DNA of 23,418 nucleotides from CAYVFM01 sp964546375 (lineage in GTDB: Bacteria; Gemmatimonadota; Gemmatimonadetes; Palauibacterales; Palauibacteraceae): NCBI GenBank assembly GCA_964546375.1, contig CAZJJO010000025.1, positions 1-23,418 of the forward strand, written 5' to 3'. The position numbers and the translations under genes were made by a program. Within the stretch, counting starts at the first letter, position 1; the number at the start of each line of letters is the position of its first letter. Shown in pieces: positions 8,711 to 16,124 of the stretch. Under the pieces are notes generated by a model. The model was not told the DNA's origin, made no database searches, and worked only from the letters and a program-made list of their open reading frames with translations.

Positions 8711-9909
8711 TCCCCCACCCCCAGGCTGTCGGCGTTGGTCAGCCGGACCCGGGCGTCGTGGGTCAGGGTCGTGTGCCCCTCCACCAGCACCACCTGGCCC
8801 GCGCCCGGCGCCTCGCCCCCCTCCTCCTCGGGCCCGATCTCCACGAAGCGGTCGTTCTCCAGCCCCGTGCCCACGTAGGTCCACTTGGCGCGCCCCACGG
8901 CGGGGGCCGAGTCGGAGGGGGCGAAGACGAAGACGACGTCCCGGCGCTGCCGCTCCACCACCGACACCCGCGGCACGAAGCGGCGGTCGGGATAGCGGCG
9001 GCCGGCGATCTGGACGGTGGCGTGCATGCCCGGCAGCACGCGAGCCTCGGGGTTCTCCAGGCGCACCGTGACGCGCACGGTGCTCGACGCCTCGTCCACC
9101 AGGGGGTTGATCGTCGCCACCCGTCCCGGGAAGGTGTCGCCCGGGAGGGCCGTGAACCGGACCCGGGCCCGACGGCCGGGCGCCAGGTGAGGGACCCGCT
9201 CCTGGAGGACGTCCACGTCGACCTCCACCTGTGAGAGGTCCAGGACCGTGGCCACCGAGTCGCCCGCGTCCAGCCGGGCCCCCCGGCTCACCCCCAGGTT
9301 CGCGACGCGGCCCGGGAAGGGCGCCGTGATCCGCGTCTTCGACAGCTCGTAGCGGGCCTTCTCCAGGTCCACCTCCGCCTGGGCCACCCCGCTGCGGACC
9401 CGGGCCTGGCGGCGCCGCTCCCGCCGCTCCTCCTCGGTGAGGTCCATCTCCCCGGTTCCCAGCATCCTGCTCCGGAAGTTCGCCATCGCCTCCTCGTAGG
9501 CCGCGCGGCTCTTCCGGACGTCGAGGGCGTAGGAGGTCGAGTCGATCCGCGCCAGCAGCTCGCCCTCGCCGACGCGCCCGCCCTCCCGGACCGGCAGCTC
9601 CACCACCGGGCCCCCGACCTCCGCCCGGACGGTCGCCCGCCGCCGGGCCTCGGCCGTGCCCTCGGCCTCGATCCAGAGCACGAAGGTGTCGCGCCGGACG
9701 AGCGCCCCCTCCACCGGCACGGCCATGCCGGTCGAGAAGGCGGAGCGGGCCGCCTCCGACCGCACCGCCTCGGAGACCGAGTCCGCCACGGCCGAGCCCC
9801 CCTCGCCCTCCTGCTCCGAGTCCGGGCCCTGCAGGCGCCACAGGACGCCGCCCAGCAGGCCGGCGGCCATCAGGAAGACGAGCAGGGTGACGACGTGGCG
9901 CTGTCTCAT
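8707..9909 (-). CDS. RND periplasmic adaptor (membrane fusion protein, HlyD/AcrA type)
   Basis: This 400-aa protein should bridge the RND permeases and the outer-membrane channel. Residues 6-24 form an N-terminal membrane anchor without a lipobox. The order then follows the family: first lipoyl half about 92-123 (AEVGGPVVELPVREGGRVGEGELLARID), a short alpha-hairpin about 125-190 with a charged turn, second lipoyl half about 192-222 (TRITAPFPGRVANLGVSRGARL), a beta-barrel about 225-305, and a membrane-proximal domain. The frame is open upstream to 10035, but those residues are Pro/Arg-rich. The ATG at 9909 is chosen because it puts the hydrophobic anchor at the N-terminus, although no clear Shine-Dalgarno precedes it. 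This is the first gene of the efflux operon. Confidence 0.93.
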   Translation of the reverse strand: MRQRHVVTLLVFLMAAGLLGGVLWRLQGPDSEQEGEGGSAVADSVSEAVRSEAARSAFSTGMAVPVEGALVRRDTFVLWIEAEGTAEARRRATVRAEVGGPVVELPVREGGRVGEGELLARIDSTSYALDVRKSRAAYEEAMANFRSRMLGTGEMDLTEEERRERRRQARVRSGVAQAEVDLEKARYELSKTRITAPFPGRVANLGVSRGARLDAGDSVATVLDLSQVEVDVDVLQERVPHLAPGRRARVRFTALPGDTFPGRVATINPLVDEASSTVRVTVRLENPEARVLPGMHATVQIAGRRYPDRRFVPRVSVVERQRRDVVFVFAPSDSAPAVGRAKWTYVGTGLENDRFVEIGPEEEGGEAPGAGQVVLVEGHTTLTHDARVRLTNADSLGVGE

Positions 9910-9960
9910 TCGCGGGGGCCTCGCGTGCGTCGTGTCGATGAAGACGGCCGGCAGGACCTC

Positions 9961-9996
9961 CGGCCGGCCGATCGGGTGCCGGGTCCCGGCCGGCCG
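9961..9996. repeat. Perfect 10-bp inverted repeat in the efflux operon leader
   Basis: CGGCCGGCCG occurs at 9961-9970 and again at 9987-9996. The unit is itself palindromic, so the two copies pair as a 10-bp GC stem around a 16-nt loop. It lies about 50-90 nt upstream of the adaptor start and downstream of the candidate promoter, so it would be in the mRNA leader. It could slow translation or act as an attenuator, or serve as a DNA operator. No T-run follows, so a simple intrinsic terminator is unlikely. Confidence 0.6.
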
Positions 9997-10031
9997 CCCG
10001 GAGACGGGCCGGTCGGGGCGCGCCGGACCGT

Positions 10032-10060
10032 ACAATAGAACGGGTCACGCGCCCGGACAA
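10032..10060 (-). promoter_or_regulatory. Candidate sigma-70-like promoter of the efflux operon
   Basis: On the minus strand TTGTCC (10060-10055) and TATTGT (10037-10032) are separated by exactly 17 bp; each matches four of six consensus bases. Transcription would begin near 10025 and give a leader of about 115 nt before the adaptor ATG at 9909. It stands out as an AT-rich spot in very GC-rich DNA. The reverse reading (TACAAT on the plus strand) has no matching -35 box and no nearby gene. Confidence 0.4.
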
Positions 10061-10311
10061 CGTCGTCGGCCGTACGGAACGGGTCGCGTCGGAGGCCCGG
10101 TCGGTCCGGGGGCCGGGCCCGCCCGACCCGCGTACTGATCATTTAGTCTTCGGGCCCCCGCCGCGCAACGCCCGACCGTGAACCGCCAGCGGCGAGAAGG
10201 CCGTGCGGGAGAGAGATCCGGTCGGCCGGCGGCACCGTTCGGCCGACGGCGAGCCCGGGGCGGCCGTGGAGCGGGCCGGCGCGGGAAGCGCCGGGCGTTG
10301 AGGCCGGAAGA

Positions 10312-10339
10312 CCGTCGGGGGCGGGAGCCCCCCCGACGG
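10312..10339 (-). terminator. Hairpin downstream of tRNA-Cys, probable terminator
   Basis: A 10-bp perfect stem (CCGTCGGGGG with CCCCCGACGG) encloses an 8-nt loop. It begins 13 nt past the 3' end of tRNA-Cys on the minus strand and is followed in that direction by TCTTCC, a weak T-rich tail. The position suits termination or 3' processing of the tRNA transcript. The tail is poor, so this is a moderate call. Confidence 0.45.
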
Positions 10340-10352
10340 GGGGCGAGCGGAG

Positions 10353-10423
10353 AGGCGCCGTCCGGATTCGAACCGGAGTAGGGGGCTTTGCAGGCCCCTG
10401 CCTAGCCACTCGGCCACGGCGCC
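10353..10423 (-). tRNA. tRNA-Cys (anticodon GCA)
   Basis: Read from 10423 to 10353 this is a 71-nt tRNA. Acceptor stem GGCGCCG pairs perfectly with CGGCGCC, and the discriminator is U, the key identity base of tRNA-Cys. The anticodon stem GGGGC/GCCCC encloses CTGCAAA, giving GCA. The T arm is CCGG-TTCGAAT-CCGG centred. The CCA end is not encoded. About 33 nt upstream lies TAGGCT (10461-10456), a possible -10 box, but without a convincing -35 partner. A strong hairpin follows the gene at 10312-10339. Confidence 0.96.
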
Positions 10424-10536
10424 TGGCGTCCGGCCGGGACCGCACGCGCGGGCCTAGCCTAAGCGGCCGCGCCGGCCGGGGAAAGGGCGGGACGGCGACG
10501 GCCCTTCCGCACCGGCCCCGGAGGCGGCCTCCGGTG

Positions 10537-10565
10537 TTGTCGGTCCCGGTCCGGCCTCCTATACT
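10537..10565 (+). promoter_or_regulatory. Sigma-70-like promoter for the 537-aa secreted protein gene
   Basis: TTGTCG (10537-10542) and TATACT (10560-10565) are spaced by exactly 17 bp, matching four and five of six consensus positions. Transcription would start near 10572, leaving a leader of about 75 nt before the ATG at 10646, with AGGAG at 10632-10636. The -35 box resembles that proposed for the efflux operon (TTGTCC). Confidence 0.55.
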
Positions 10566-10645
10566 CGCGCGGGGATCGTTCGTGCCGGGACCGCCCTCCG
10601 CCCCGCCTCCCCGGCCGCGCCGGCAGAAGACAGGAGCTCCCGCCG

Positions 10646-12259
10646 ATGGACGTGACGCCCCCGACGCGCCCGCCGACATCCGCCCGGCGCCCGCGTCCCT
10701 GCACCGGCGTCCTCCCGGGTCTCGCCGCGGCCGTGTTGCTGCTGTCGCTCCTCCCGGCGGGCGCGGCTTCCCAGCAGACCCTCCCCGTCGTCGAGGACGC
10801 CGACCTGCCGCCGGCCGGCGAGGTCCGGCTCCGGGCGGGGCCCGCCCGGCAGGCCTGGCACCGGGAGTTCGGCCCCGGCCCCGGCGGCGGACGGGCGGTC
10901 CCGCTGGCCCGGGACTGGTCGGGGCCGCTGCTGGAGAAGGTCCACCCGGGGCCGGAGCTCTTCCTGGAGCCCCTGAACCGGGACGCGGGGGTCCTCGGCT
11001 TCGAGCCCGTCGAGGCGTCCGAGGCGTCGCTGGGGACCCTGGAGATGCGTGAGCTCTCCGCCGACGTCCGCACCCTCGCGCTGCGGGTGGAGGTCGGCCT
11101 TCCCTGGGGCCTGGCGGTCGACGCCACCGTCCCGGCGGTCCGGACCGAGGTCGAGCCGTTCGGCGCCTACGATCCGTCCGGCGCCACCCTGGGCTCGGCC
11201 GGACGGATTTTCAGCGCGCCCGGCGCCTTCTTCGACGCCGTCTCCTCCGCCCGGGCCGACCTCCAGGACCGGCTGGACGGCGGGCAGCTCGCCGGCGAGG
11301 AGGCCGACCTGGCCCGCCGGCTCCTCGCCCGGAGCGCCGCCTTCGCCGACGCCCTCCAGGCCCGCGTCCAGGCGGAGGCCCTCGTCCCCCTGGCGGACAC
11401 CCCCGCCGGCGAGCAGCTCCTCGGCCACTACGGGAGCCTGCGGGACGGCTTCGGGTCGTTCGGGCTCTCCCTCCCGGAGCTGACCCTGCCGGCCGACGCC
11501 GACCCGGGCCTGCTCGACGCCGTCCCCGGCGACCCGCTCTCGGCCGTCCAGCGCGGATGGGCGGTGGGCGAGCCCGAGCTGGGCCTCCGCTTCCGGATCC
11601 ACGACGACTACACTCCGGGGGACCGCGAACAGGCCCTCGAGACGCGGACCGCGGTCGGCCTCCGGGCGCGCCTGCCGCTGAGCGGTGGGGAGGGGAACCC
11701 CTTCCTCCGGCCCGACGACCCGCTGGGCGTTCCGCCGGGCGACGGCCAGCGGGACCTGGAGCTGAGCCTCTACCAGGGCCTGCGCTGGCGGGGGCGCTTC
11801 ACGCTGGACGCCGTCGCCCGCTACGGCCTCCAGCGCCCCGAGGTGTCGACGGTCCGTGTCCGGTCCCCCGACCGGCCGCTGGCCCCGCCCGCCGCCGACC
11901 GGCGCGTCCAGCGTGACCTCGGGGACTACTTCCGGCTGCGGCTGGCGCCGCGCTTCGTCCTCAACCGGTTCCTGTCGGTCGGCGGCGAATACCGGCTCTG
12001 GCACAAGGGCGGCGACCGCTACCGGGTGCTCGGCGGCGGGGGGGACGCGAGGGCCCTGGAGCTGGAGACGGAGCAGACACGGCATCGGGTCGGCCTCGGG
12101 GCGTTCTACCGGCCGGATCCGCCCGCCGGGGACGAGGCGTCCGGGGGCGTCCCGGAGCTGGGGCTGGTCTGGCAGAGGGCCGTCTCGGGGTCGGGCGGCG
12201 AGGTGCCGGCGGCCGACCTGGTCACCTTCCACCTCCGGGTGCCGATCCACGTGTTCTGA
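10646..12259 (+). CDS. Secreted, predicted outer-membrane beta-barrel protein, function unknown (537 aa)
   Basis: I do not recognise a named family. The protein starts with a basic N-terminus and a hydrophobic core (GLAAAVLLLSLLPAGAAS), a Sec signal peptide likely cut before QQTLP near residue 43. The C-terminal half alternates short amphipathic strands and polar loops (LGLRFRIHDD, TAVGLRARLPL, DLELSLYQGLRW, FTLDAVARYGL, YFRLRLAPRFVL, VGLGAFYRP) and ends in VTFHLRVPIHVF, a terminal aromatic of the kind recognised by the BAM machinery. Residues about 190-285 are instead helical and Ala/Leu-rich, an inserted region or plug-like domain. The start is well supported: AGGAG lies 9 nt before the ATG, and a good promoter lies upstream. 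It is monocistronic and converges on recN with only 28 bp between stops. A transporter-like barrel is plausible but unproven. Confidence 0.82.
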   Translation: MDVTPPTRPPTSARRPRPCTGVLPGLAAAVLLLSLLPAGAASQQTLPVVEDADLPPAGEVRLRAGPARQAWHREFGPGPGGGRAVPLARDWSGPLLEKVHPGPELFLEPLNRDAGVLGFEPVEASEASLGTLEMRELSADVRTLALRVEVGLPWGLAVDATVPAVRTEVEPFGAYDPSGATLGSAGRIFSAPGAFFDAVSSARADLQDRLDGGQLAGEEADLARRLLARSAAFADALQARVQAEALVPLADTPAGEQLLGHYGSLRDGFGSFGLSLPELTLPADADPGLLDAVPGDPLSAVQRGWAVGEPELGLRFRIHDDYTPGDREQALETRTAVGLRARLPLSGGEGNPFLRPDDPLGVPPGDGQRDLELSLYQGLRWRGRFTLDAVARYGLQRPEVSTVRVRSPDRPLAPPAADRRVQRDLGDYFRLRLAPRFVLNRFLSVGGEYRLWHKGGDRYRVLGGGGDARALELETEQTRHRVGLGAFYRPDPPAGDEASGGVPELGLVWQRAVSGSGGEVPAADLVTFHLRVPIHVF

Positions 12260-12287
12260 GCGGCCGCCGCCGGCCCGCCCCCCGGCG

Positions 12288-13961
12288 TCAGCCGGCCGCC
12301 CCCACCCCCTCCAGCAGCTCTCGGGCGTGGTCCCGGGAGAGGCCGCTGTCGGGATCGCCGCCCAGCATCCGGGCCACCTCCTCCACCCTGCCCTCCCCCT
12401 CCACGGGCGCCACCCGCGCGGCGGCCCGACCGCCGGACGCCTCCTTCTCCACGCGCCAGTGGGCGTCGGCCCGCGCGGCGATCTGCGGGAGGTGGGTGAT
12501 GACGAAGACCTGGTGCCGTCGGGCCACCGCGGCCAGCTTCTCGGCGACCCGGTGGGCCACCTCTCCGCCCACCCCGGCGTCGATCTCGTCGAAGACCAGG
12601 CTCGGCACGTCGTCGACGCGCACCAGCACCGTCTTCAGCGCCAGCATCACCCGGCTCAGCTCGCCCCCCGAGGCGATGCGGTCCAGCGGCCCCGGCTCGA
12701 AGCCCGGATTCAGGGAGACACGGAACTCCACGCGCTCGGCCCCCTGTCGGCCCGGGCGCTCCAGGGGCTCGAGGGCGACCTCGAAGCGCCCCCCTTCCAT
12801 CCCGAGCTCGGCCAGCAGGGGCTCGACCGCCTCCTCCAGCTCGCCGGCCGCCTCGCGGCGGGCCTCGCCGAGCCGGGCGGCCCGCTCCTCCAGCTCCGAC
12901 CGGAGCCCTTCCACCCTCTCGTTCAGCTCGTCCTGGCGCCGGTCGGCGGTCTCCAGCGTCTCCAGCTCCCGTCGGGCCTCCCGTCCGGCCTCCCGCACCT
13001 CCTCCACCGAGTCGCCGTACTTCCGCTTCAGGCGGTAGATCTCGTCCAGGCGCTCCCGGATCTCCTCCAGCCGGGCGGGGTCGTGGTCCACGTCCTCGTG
13101 GTAGGCGGCGAGCCGGCGTCCGAGCTCCTCCAGCTCCGCCCGGGCCGACTCGAACATCTCCCGCAGCTCCTCGGCGTCGGGGTCGAGGTCGGCCAGCTTC
13201 GCGAGGTCGCGCCCCAGGCCGCCGAGCCGCTCGACCACCGACCCCTCGCCGGCGTAGATCCGCTCGCCGAGCCGGCCCGACAGGGTGGTCAGCTCCTCCG
13301 AGTTCTCCAGCCGCTTCGCCTCGGCCCGGAGACGCTCCTCCTCGCCCGGCTCGAGGTCGGCCTCCTCGATCTCCTCGGCCTTGAACCGCAGCCAGTCCGC
13401 GCGCTCCCGCGCCTCCCGGACCCGCTCCCGGAGGTCCTCGAGCTCCTCGCGGGCCTCCTGCAGCTCGTCGTGGGCCCGGGCCACCTCCTCCGCCAGCTCC
13501 CCGGCCCCGGCGAAGGCGTCCAGGATCCGCCGCTGCTCCCGGGGCCGGACGAGGACCTGGTGCTCGTGCTGGCCGTGGAGCTCGACCAGCTCCGAGCCCA
13601 GGTCCCAGACGAGGCCCGCCGTGGCCGGCGAGCCGTTCGCCCAGGCCCGGTTCCGGCCCTCCCGCTGCACCTCGCGGCGGAGGACCAGCCACCCGTCCTC
13701 GACCTCGATCCCCGCCTGCTCGCACCGCCGCAGGACCGGCTCCCGGTCGGCCACGTCGAAGGCCGCCTCCACCAGCGCCCGGTCCTCGCCCGCCCGCACG
13801 TCCTCGGTGGAGGCCCGCTCGCCCAGCAGCAGGGAGAGCGCGCCCACCACGATGGACTTGCCCGCCCCGGTCTCCCCGGTGAGGGCGTTGAGCCCCGGAC
13901 CGAGCTCCAGCCGGACGTCGTCGATGACCGCGTAGTTGCGGATGCGGAGCTCTCTCAGCAC
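12288..13961 (-). CDS. recN: DNA repair protein RecN
   Basis: RecN is an SMC-like ATPase that gathers at double-strand breaks and supports recombinational repair. All diagnostic parts are here: N-terminal LRELRIRNYAVIDDV, Walker A GETGAGKS at residues 29-36, the GQHEHQ element near 134, a long Glu/Arg-rich coiled coil about 160-370, the ABC signature ASGGELSRVMLALK at about 430, Walker B LVFDEIDAGVGG from 455, and the VITHLPQIAA switch near 488. At 557 aa it matches the family. The start is GTG at 13961, with GGAGGG 9 nt upstream. It follows nadK after 60 bp and is the last gene of the minus-strand cluster; nadK-recN adjacency is common in bacteria. Confidence 0.98.
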   Translation of the reverse strand: MLRELRIRNYAVIDDVRLELGPGLNALTGETGAGKSIVVGALSLLLGERASTEDVRAGEDRALVEAAFDVADREPVLRRCEQAGIEVEDGWLVLRREVQREGRNRAWANGSPATAGLVWDLGSELVELHGQHEHQVLVRPREQRRILDAFAGAGELAEEVARAHDELQEAREELEDLRERVREARERADWLRFKAEEIEEADLEPGEEERLRAEAKRLENSEELTTLSGRLGERIYAGEGSVVERLGGLGRDLAKLADLDPDAEELREMFESARAELEELGRRLAAYHEDVDHDPARLEEIRERLDEIYRLKRKYGDSVEEVREAGREARRELETLETADRRQDELNERVEGLRSELEERAARLGEARREAAGELEEAVEPLLAELGMEGGRFEVALEPLERPGRQGAERVEFRVSLNPGFEPGPLDRIASGGELSRVMLALKTVLVRVDDVPSLVFDEIDAGVGGEVAHRVAEKLAAVARRHQVFVITHLPQIAARADAHWRVEKEASGGRAAARVAPVEGEGRVEEVARMLGGDPDSGLSRDHARELLEGVGAAG

Positions 13962-14021
13962 CGGTCGGGTCCCTCCGGAGGAACGGGCCTCCAGACCTCG
14001 CGCTCTCCCCTCACGCGGACC

Positions 14022-14936
14022 TCAACGATCCCGGGGACGGACGTCGCCCCAGCGGAGCTTCCGCCGGAGGACGCTGAAGAAGCTGCGCCCGGGGAACTGC
14101 ACCAGGCGGACCGGGTGCGGCGACCGGCTCGCCCGGACCCGGTCGCCGGTCGCCAGGCTGCGACCCGACTGGCCGTCCACGGTGAGGACCGGCTGCTCGC
14201 TGCGGGGGCGCACCTCCACCTCCAGGACCGCGTCCGCCGGCACCACCAGCGGGCGGACGGCCAGCGTGTGGGGGCTGATGGGCGTGGCCACCAGGGCGTC
14301 CAGGTCGGGCACCAGCACCGGGCCTCCGGCCGAGAGGCTGTAGGCGGTGGACCCGGTGGCCGTGGCCAGGACGATCCCGTCGGCGCTGTACTGGCCGACC
14401 TCCTCCCCGTCCACCCACACCCGCAGGGTGATCAGGCGGGCGAAGCCGGTCTTGTGGATGACGGCGTCGTTCAGGGCATAGAAGGGGCCCGCCTCCGGGC
14501 TTCCCTCCTCCCGCCCCCCCTCCGTCCCGGGGACCGGGTCCCCGTCCGGTGACGCGACCTCCACCCGGAGGGCGAGCCGCTCGTCGACCCGGTAGTCGCC
14601 CTCCGCCAGCCGGCCCAGGGCCGTCTCCAGCTCGTCGGGCGACGCGGCCGTCAGGAAGCCCAGCCGGCCCAGGTTGCAGCCGAGCACCGGGATCCCGCGG
14701 GGCCCGGCCCGGCGGGCGCCCCGCAGCAGCGTGCCGTCCCCGCCCAGGGTCACCAGGACGTCGATCTCGTCCCAGGCCTCCGAGAGGCGCGGGATGTCGC
14801 CGTCGACCGGCTCGTCGTCCTCGCCGCCCACGGCCAGCTCCGCCCCCAGCTCCGCCGCGCGCCGACGCACCCGGTCGAGCACCTCGTCCAGCCCCTCGTA
14901 GGAGCGGTTCCCCAGGACCCCGATCCGCATCGTCAC
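14022..14936 (-). CDS. nadK: NAD kinase
   Basis: This cytoplasmic enzyme phosphorylates NAD to NADP using ATP or polyphosphate. Visible motifs are GGDGT at residues 65-69, NLGRLGFL at 88-95, the N-D pair ALND at 154-157, and the ADG...TGSTAYSLSAGGP block at 185-206. A Gly/Glu/Pro-rich loop at about 130-150 interrupts the region before ALND and looks like a small insertion. Length is 304 aa. The GTG start at 14936 shares bases with the ispA stop (GTGA); an ATG two codons later (14930) is the alternative. No Arg-rich or other regulatory extension is seen. Confidence 0.97.
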   Translation of the reverse strand: MTMRIGVLGNRSYEGLDEVLDRVRRRAAELGAELAVGGEDDEPVDGDIPRLSEAWDEIDVLVTLGGDGTLLRGARRAGPRGIPVLGCNLGRLGFLTAASPDELETALGRLAEGDYRVDERLALRVEVASPDGDPVPGTEGGREEGSPEAGPFYALNDAVIHKTGFARLITLRVWVDGEEVGQYSADGIVLATATGSTAYSLSAGGPVLVPDLDALVATPISPHTLAVRPLVVPADAVLEVEVRPRSEQPVLTVDGQSGRSLATGDRVRASRSPHPVRLVQFPGRSFFSVLRRKLRWGDVRPRDR

Positions 14937-15856
14937 CGCCTTCGCCGGACCACGAACGACACGATCTCGCCGAGCACGCCGTCGTCTCCCATCCGGGCCA
15001 GCTCCGCGCGGGCCGCCGCCGCCAGCTCACGGGCCGCCTCCTCGGCCCCCTCCAGGCCCAGGACCGACGGATAGGTGGCCTTCCCCAGCGCCCGGTCCCG
15101 GCCGCCGGACTTGCCCAGCTCCCGGGCGTCGCCCGTCTCGTCCAGGATGTCGTCCACGGCCTGGAAGGCCAGCCCGAGCTTGCGTCCGAACCGGGCCGCC
15201 TGCTCCAGGCGCTCCCCGCCCGCCCCCGCCGAGGCCGCGCCCATGCGGACGGCCGCCTCGATGAGCGCCGCCGTCTTGCCCCGGTGGATCCGCTCGAGCT
15301 CGTCCGCGCCGACCGGACGCCCCTCGGCCCGGAGGTCCAGCAGCTGTCCCCCCACCATCCCGCCCCCGCCGCTGGCCCGGACCAGCCGGCGGAGGAGGCG
15401 GATCACGCCGCGGCGCGCCAGGCCCAGCTTCCTCCCGGCCCGCAGCACCACGCGGACCGCCATCGGCATCAGGGACCCGCCCACCAGGACGGCGGTGCGG
15501 ACGCCGAAGCGGACGTGGAGGGCGGGGCGCCCGCGGCGGAGGACGTCGTCGTCCATGCACGGGAGGTCGTCGTGGACCAGCGAGTAGGCGTGGACCAGCT
15601 CCACGCTGCAGGCCAGCTCCACCGCCGCGTCCGGCACCTCCCCGGCCACGGCCCGGTGGGCCCCCAGCAGGAGGAGCGGCCGGATCCGCTTGCCGGGACC
15701 GAGCACGGCGTCCCGCACCGCCTCCGGCGTCCGACCCGACAGCCCCTCGAGCTCCCCTTCCACCACCCGATGGAGGGTCCGGTCGACCCGGCGCCGCAGC
15801 CGGGGCGCCGGGCCCGCCGAGCGATCGCCGCGGGCCGCCTCAGCCGTCCGGGTCAT
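14933..15856 (-). CDS. ispA: Type II polyprenyl diphosphate synthase (farnesyl diphosphate synthase)
   Basis: It condenses isopentenyl diphosphate with dimethylallyl and geranyl diphosphate to give farnesyl diphosphate, feeding quinones and undecaprenyl carriers. Motifs include GKRIRP (55-60), the first Asp-rich motif DDLPCMDDD (96-104) preceded by HAYSLVH with Tyr five residues upstream as in E. coli IspA, GKT (193-195), GGQLLD (169-174) and the second Asp-rich motif DDILD (235-239). The Tyr supports a C15 product. One oddity: the usual GDAL after the first motif is GGSL (126-129). The ATG at 15856 lies 17 nt inside xseB. The xseA-xseB-ispA order is widespread; the dxs gene that often follows is absent here. 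Confidence 0.95.
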   Translation of the reverse strand: MTRTAEAARGDRSAGPAPRLRRRVDRTLHRVVEGELEGLSGRTPEAVRDAVLGPGKRIRPLLLLGAHRAVAGEVPDAAVELACSVELVHAYSLVHDDLPCMDDDVLRRGRPALHVRFGVRTAVLVGGSLMPMAVRVVLRAGRKLGLARRGVIRLLRRLVRASGGGGMVGGQLLDLRAEGRPVGADELERIHRGKTAALIEAAVRMGAASAGAGGERLEQAARFGRKLGLAFQAVDDILDETGDARELGKSGGRDRALGKATYPSVLGLEGAEEAARELAAAARAELARMGDDGVLGEIVSFVVRRRR

Positions 15857-16124
15857 CCCCGTCCCCCTCCTCGTCGGGGACGTCGAACTCGACCACCTCG
15901 AGCTCGCCGGCGGCGTCCTCGATCAGCTCCTCGACCCGACCCCGGGCCTCGTCCAGCAGCGAGCTGGCCCGGCGCAGCCGCCCCACGCCCGCCTCGAACA
16001 GCTCCATGGCCTCGTCCAGGGCCATCTCGTCCCGGTCCAGCCGCCGGACGATCCGCTCCAGCTCCTCGACGGCCTCCTCGAACCCGAGCTCGTCCGGCTC
16101 CCGCCCCTCCTCCGCCTCCCTCAC
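15840..16124 (-). CDS. xseB: Exodeoxyribonuclease VII small subunit
   Basis: XseB is a helical hairpin that wraps the XseA coiled coil to form active ExoVII. The 94-aa product shows the family core FEEAVEELERIVRRLDRDEMALDEAMELFEAG followed by a second helix and an acidic tail (DVPDEEGDGDD) that is longer than usual. The frame is open upstream to 16166, but the GTG at 16124 is preferred: it overlaps the xseA stop (GTGA, 16121-16124), has GGAGGAGGA a few bases upstream, and gives a normal family length. Confidence 0.95.
   Translation of the reverse strand: MREAEEGREPDELGFEEAVEELERIVRRLDRDEMALDEAMELFEAGVGRLRRASSLLDEARGRVEELIEDAAGELEVVEFDVPDEEGDGDDPDG

Larger units (their letters stand above)
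9910..10352. other. 443-bp intergenic region: efflux leader, promoter and tRNA-Cys tail
   Basis: No gene is supported here; the open frames are biased Pro/Arg/Gly strings. From left to right it holds the long leader of the efflux operon with a perfect inverted repeat (9961-9996), a candidate minus-strand promoter (10032-10060), a GC-rich stretch, an AT-rich islet around 10134-10147 with an imperfect dyad (ACTGA...TTAGT), and a strong hairpin at 10312-10339 just downstream of tRNA-Cys. No regulator gene for the pump is adjacent. Confidence 0.6.

Noticed and set aside
8711..10060. About 450-codon upstream extension of the TolC-type gene frame
   Set aside because: It overlaps the adaptor gene in another frame and is Gly/Pro/Arg noise; the ATG at 8710 with a following signal peptide is the real start.
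12260..12287. Bidirectional terminator between the barrel gene and recN
   Set aside because: The 28-bp gap is GC-rich with only a short CGGCCG inverted repeat 26 nt apart and no T-run on either strand, so it is not called.
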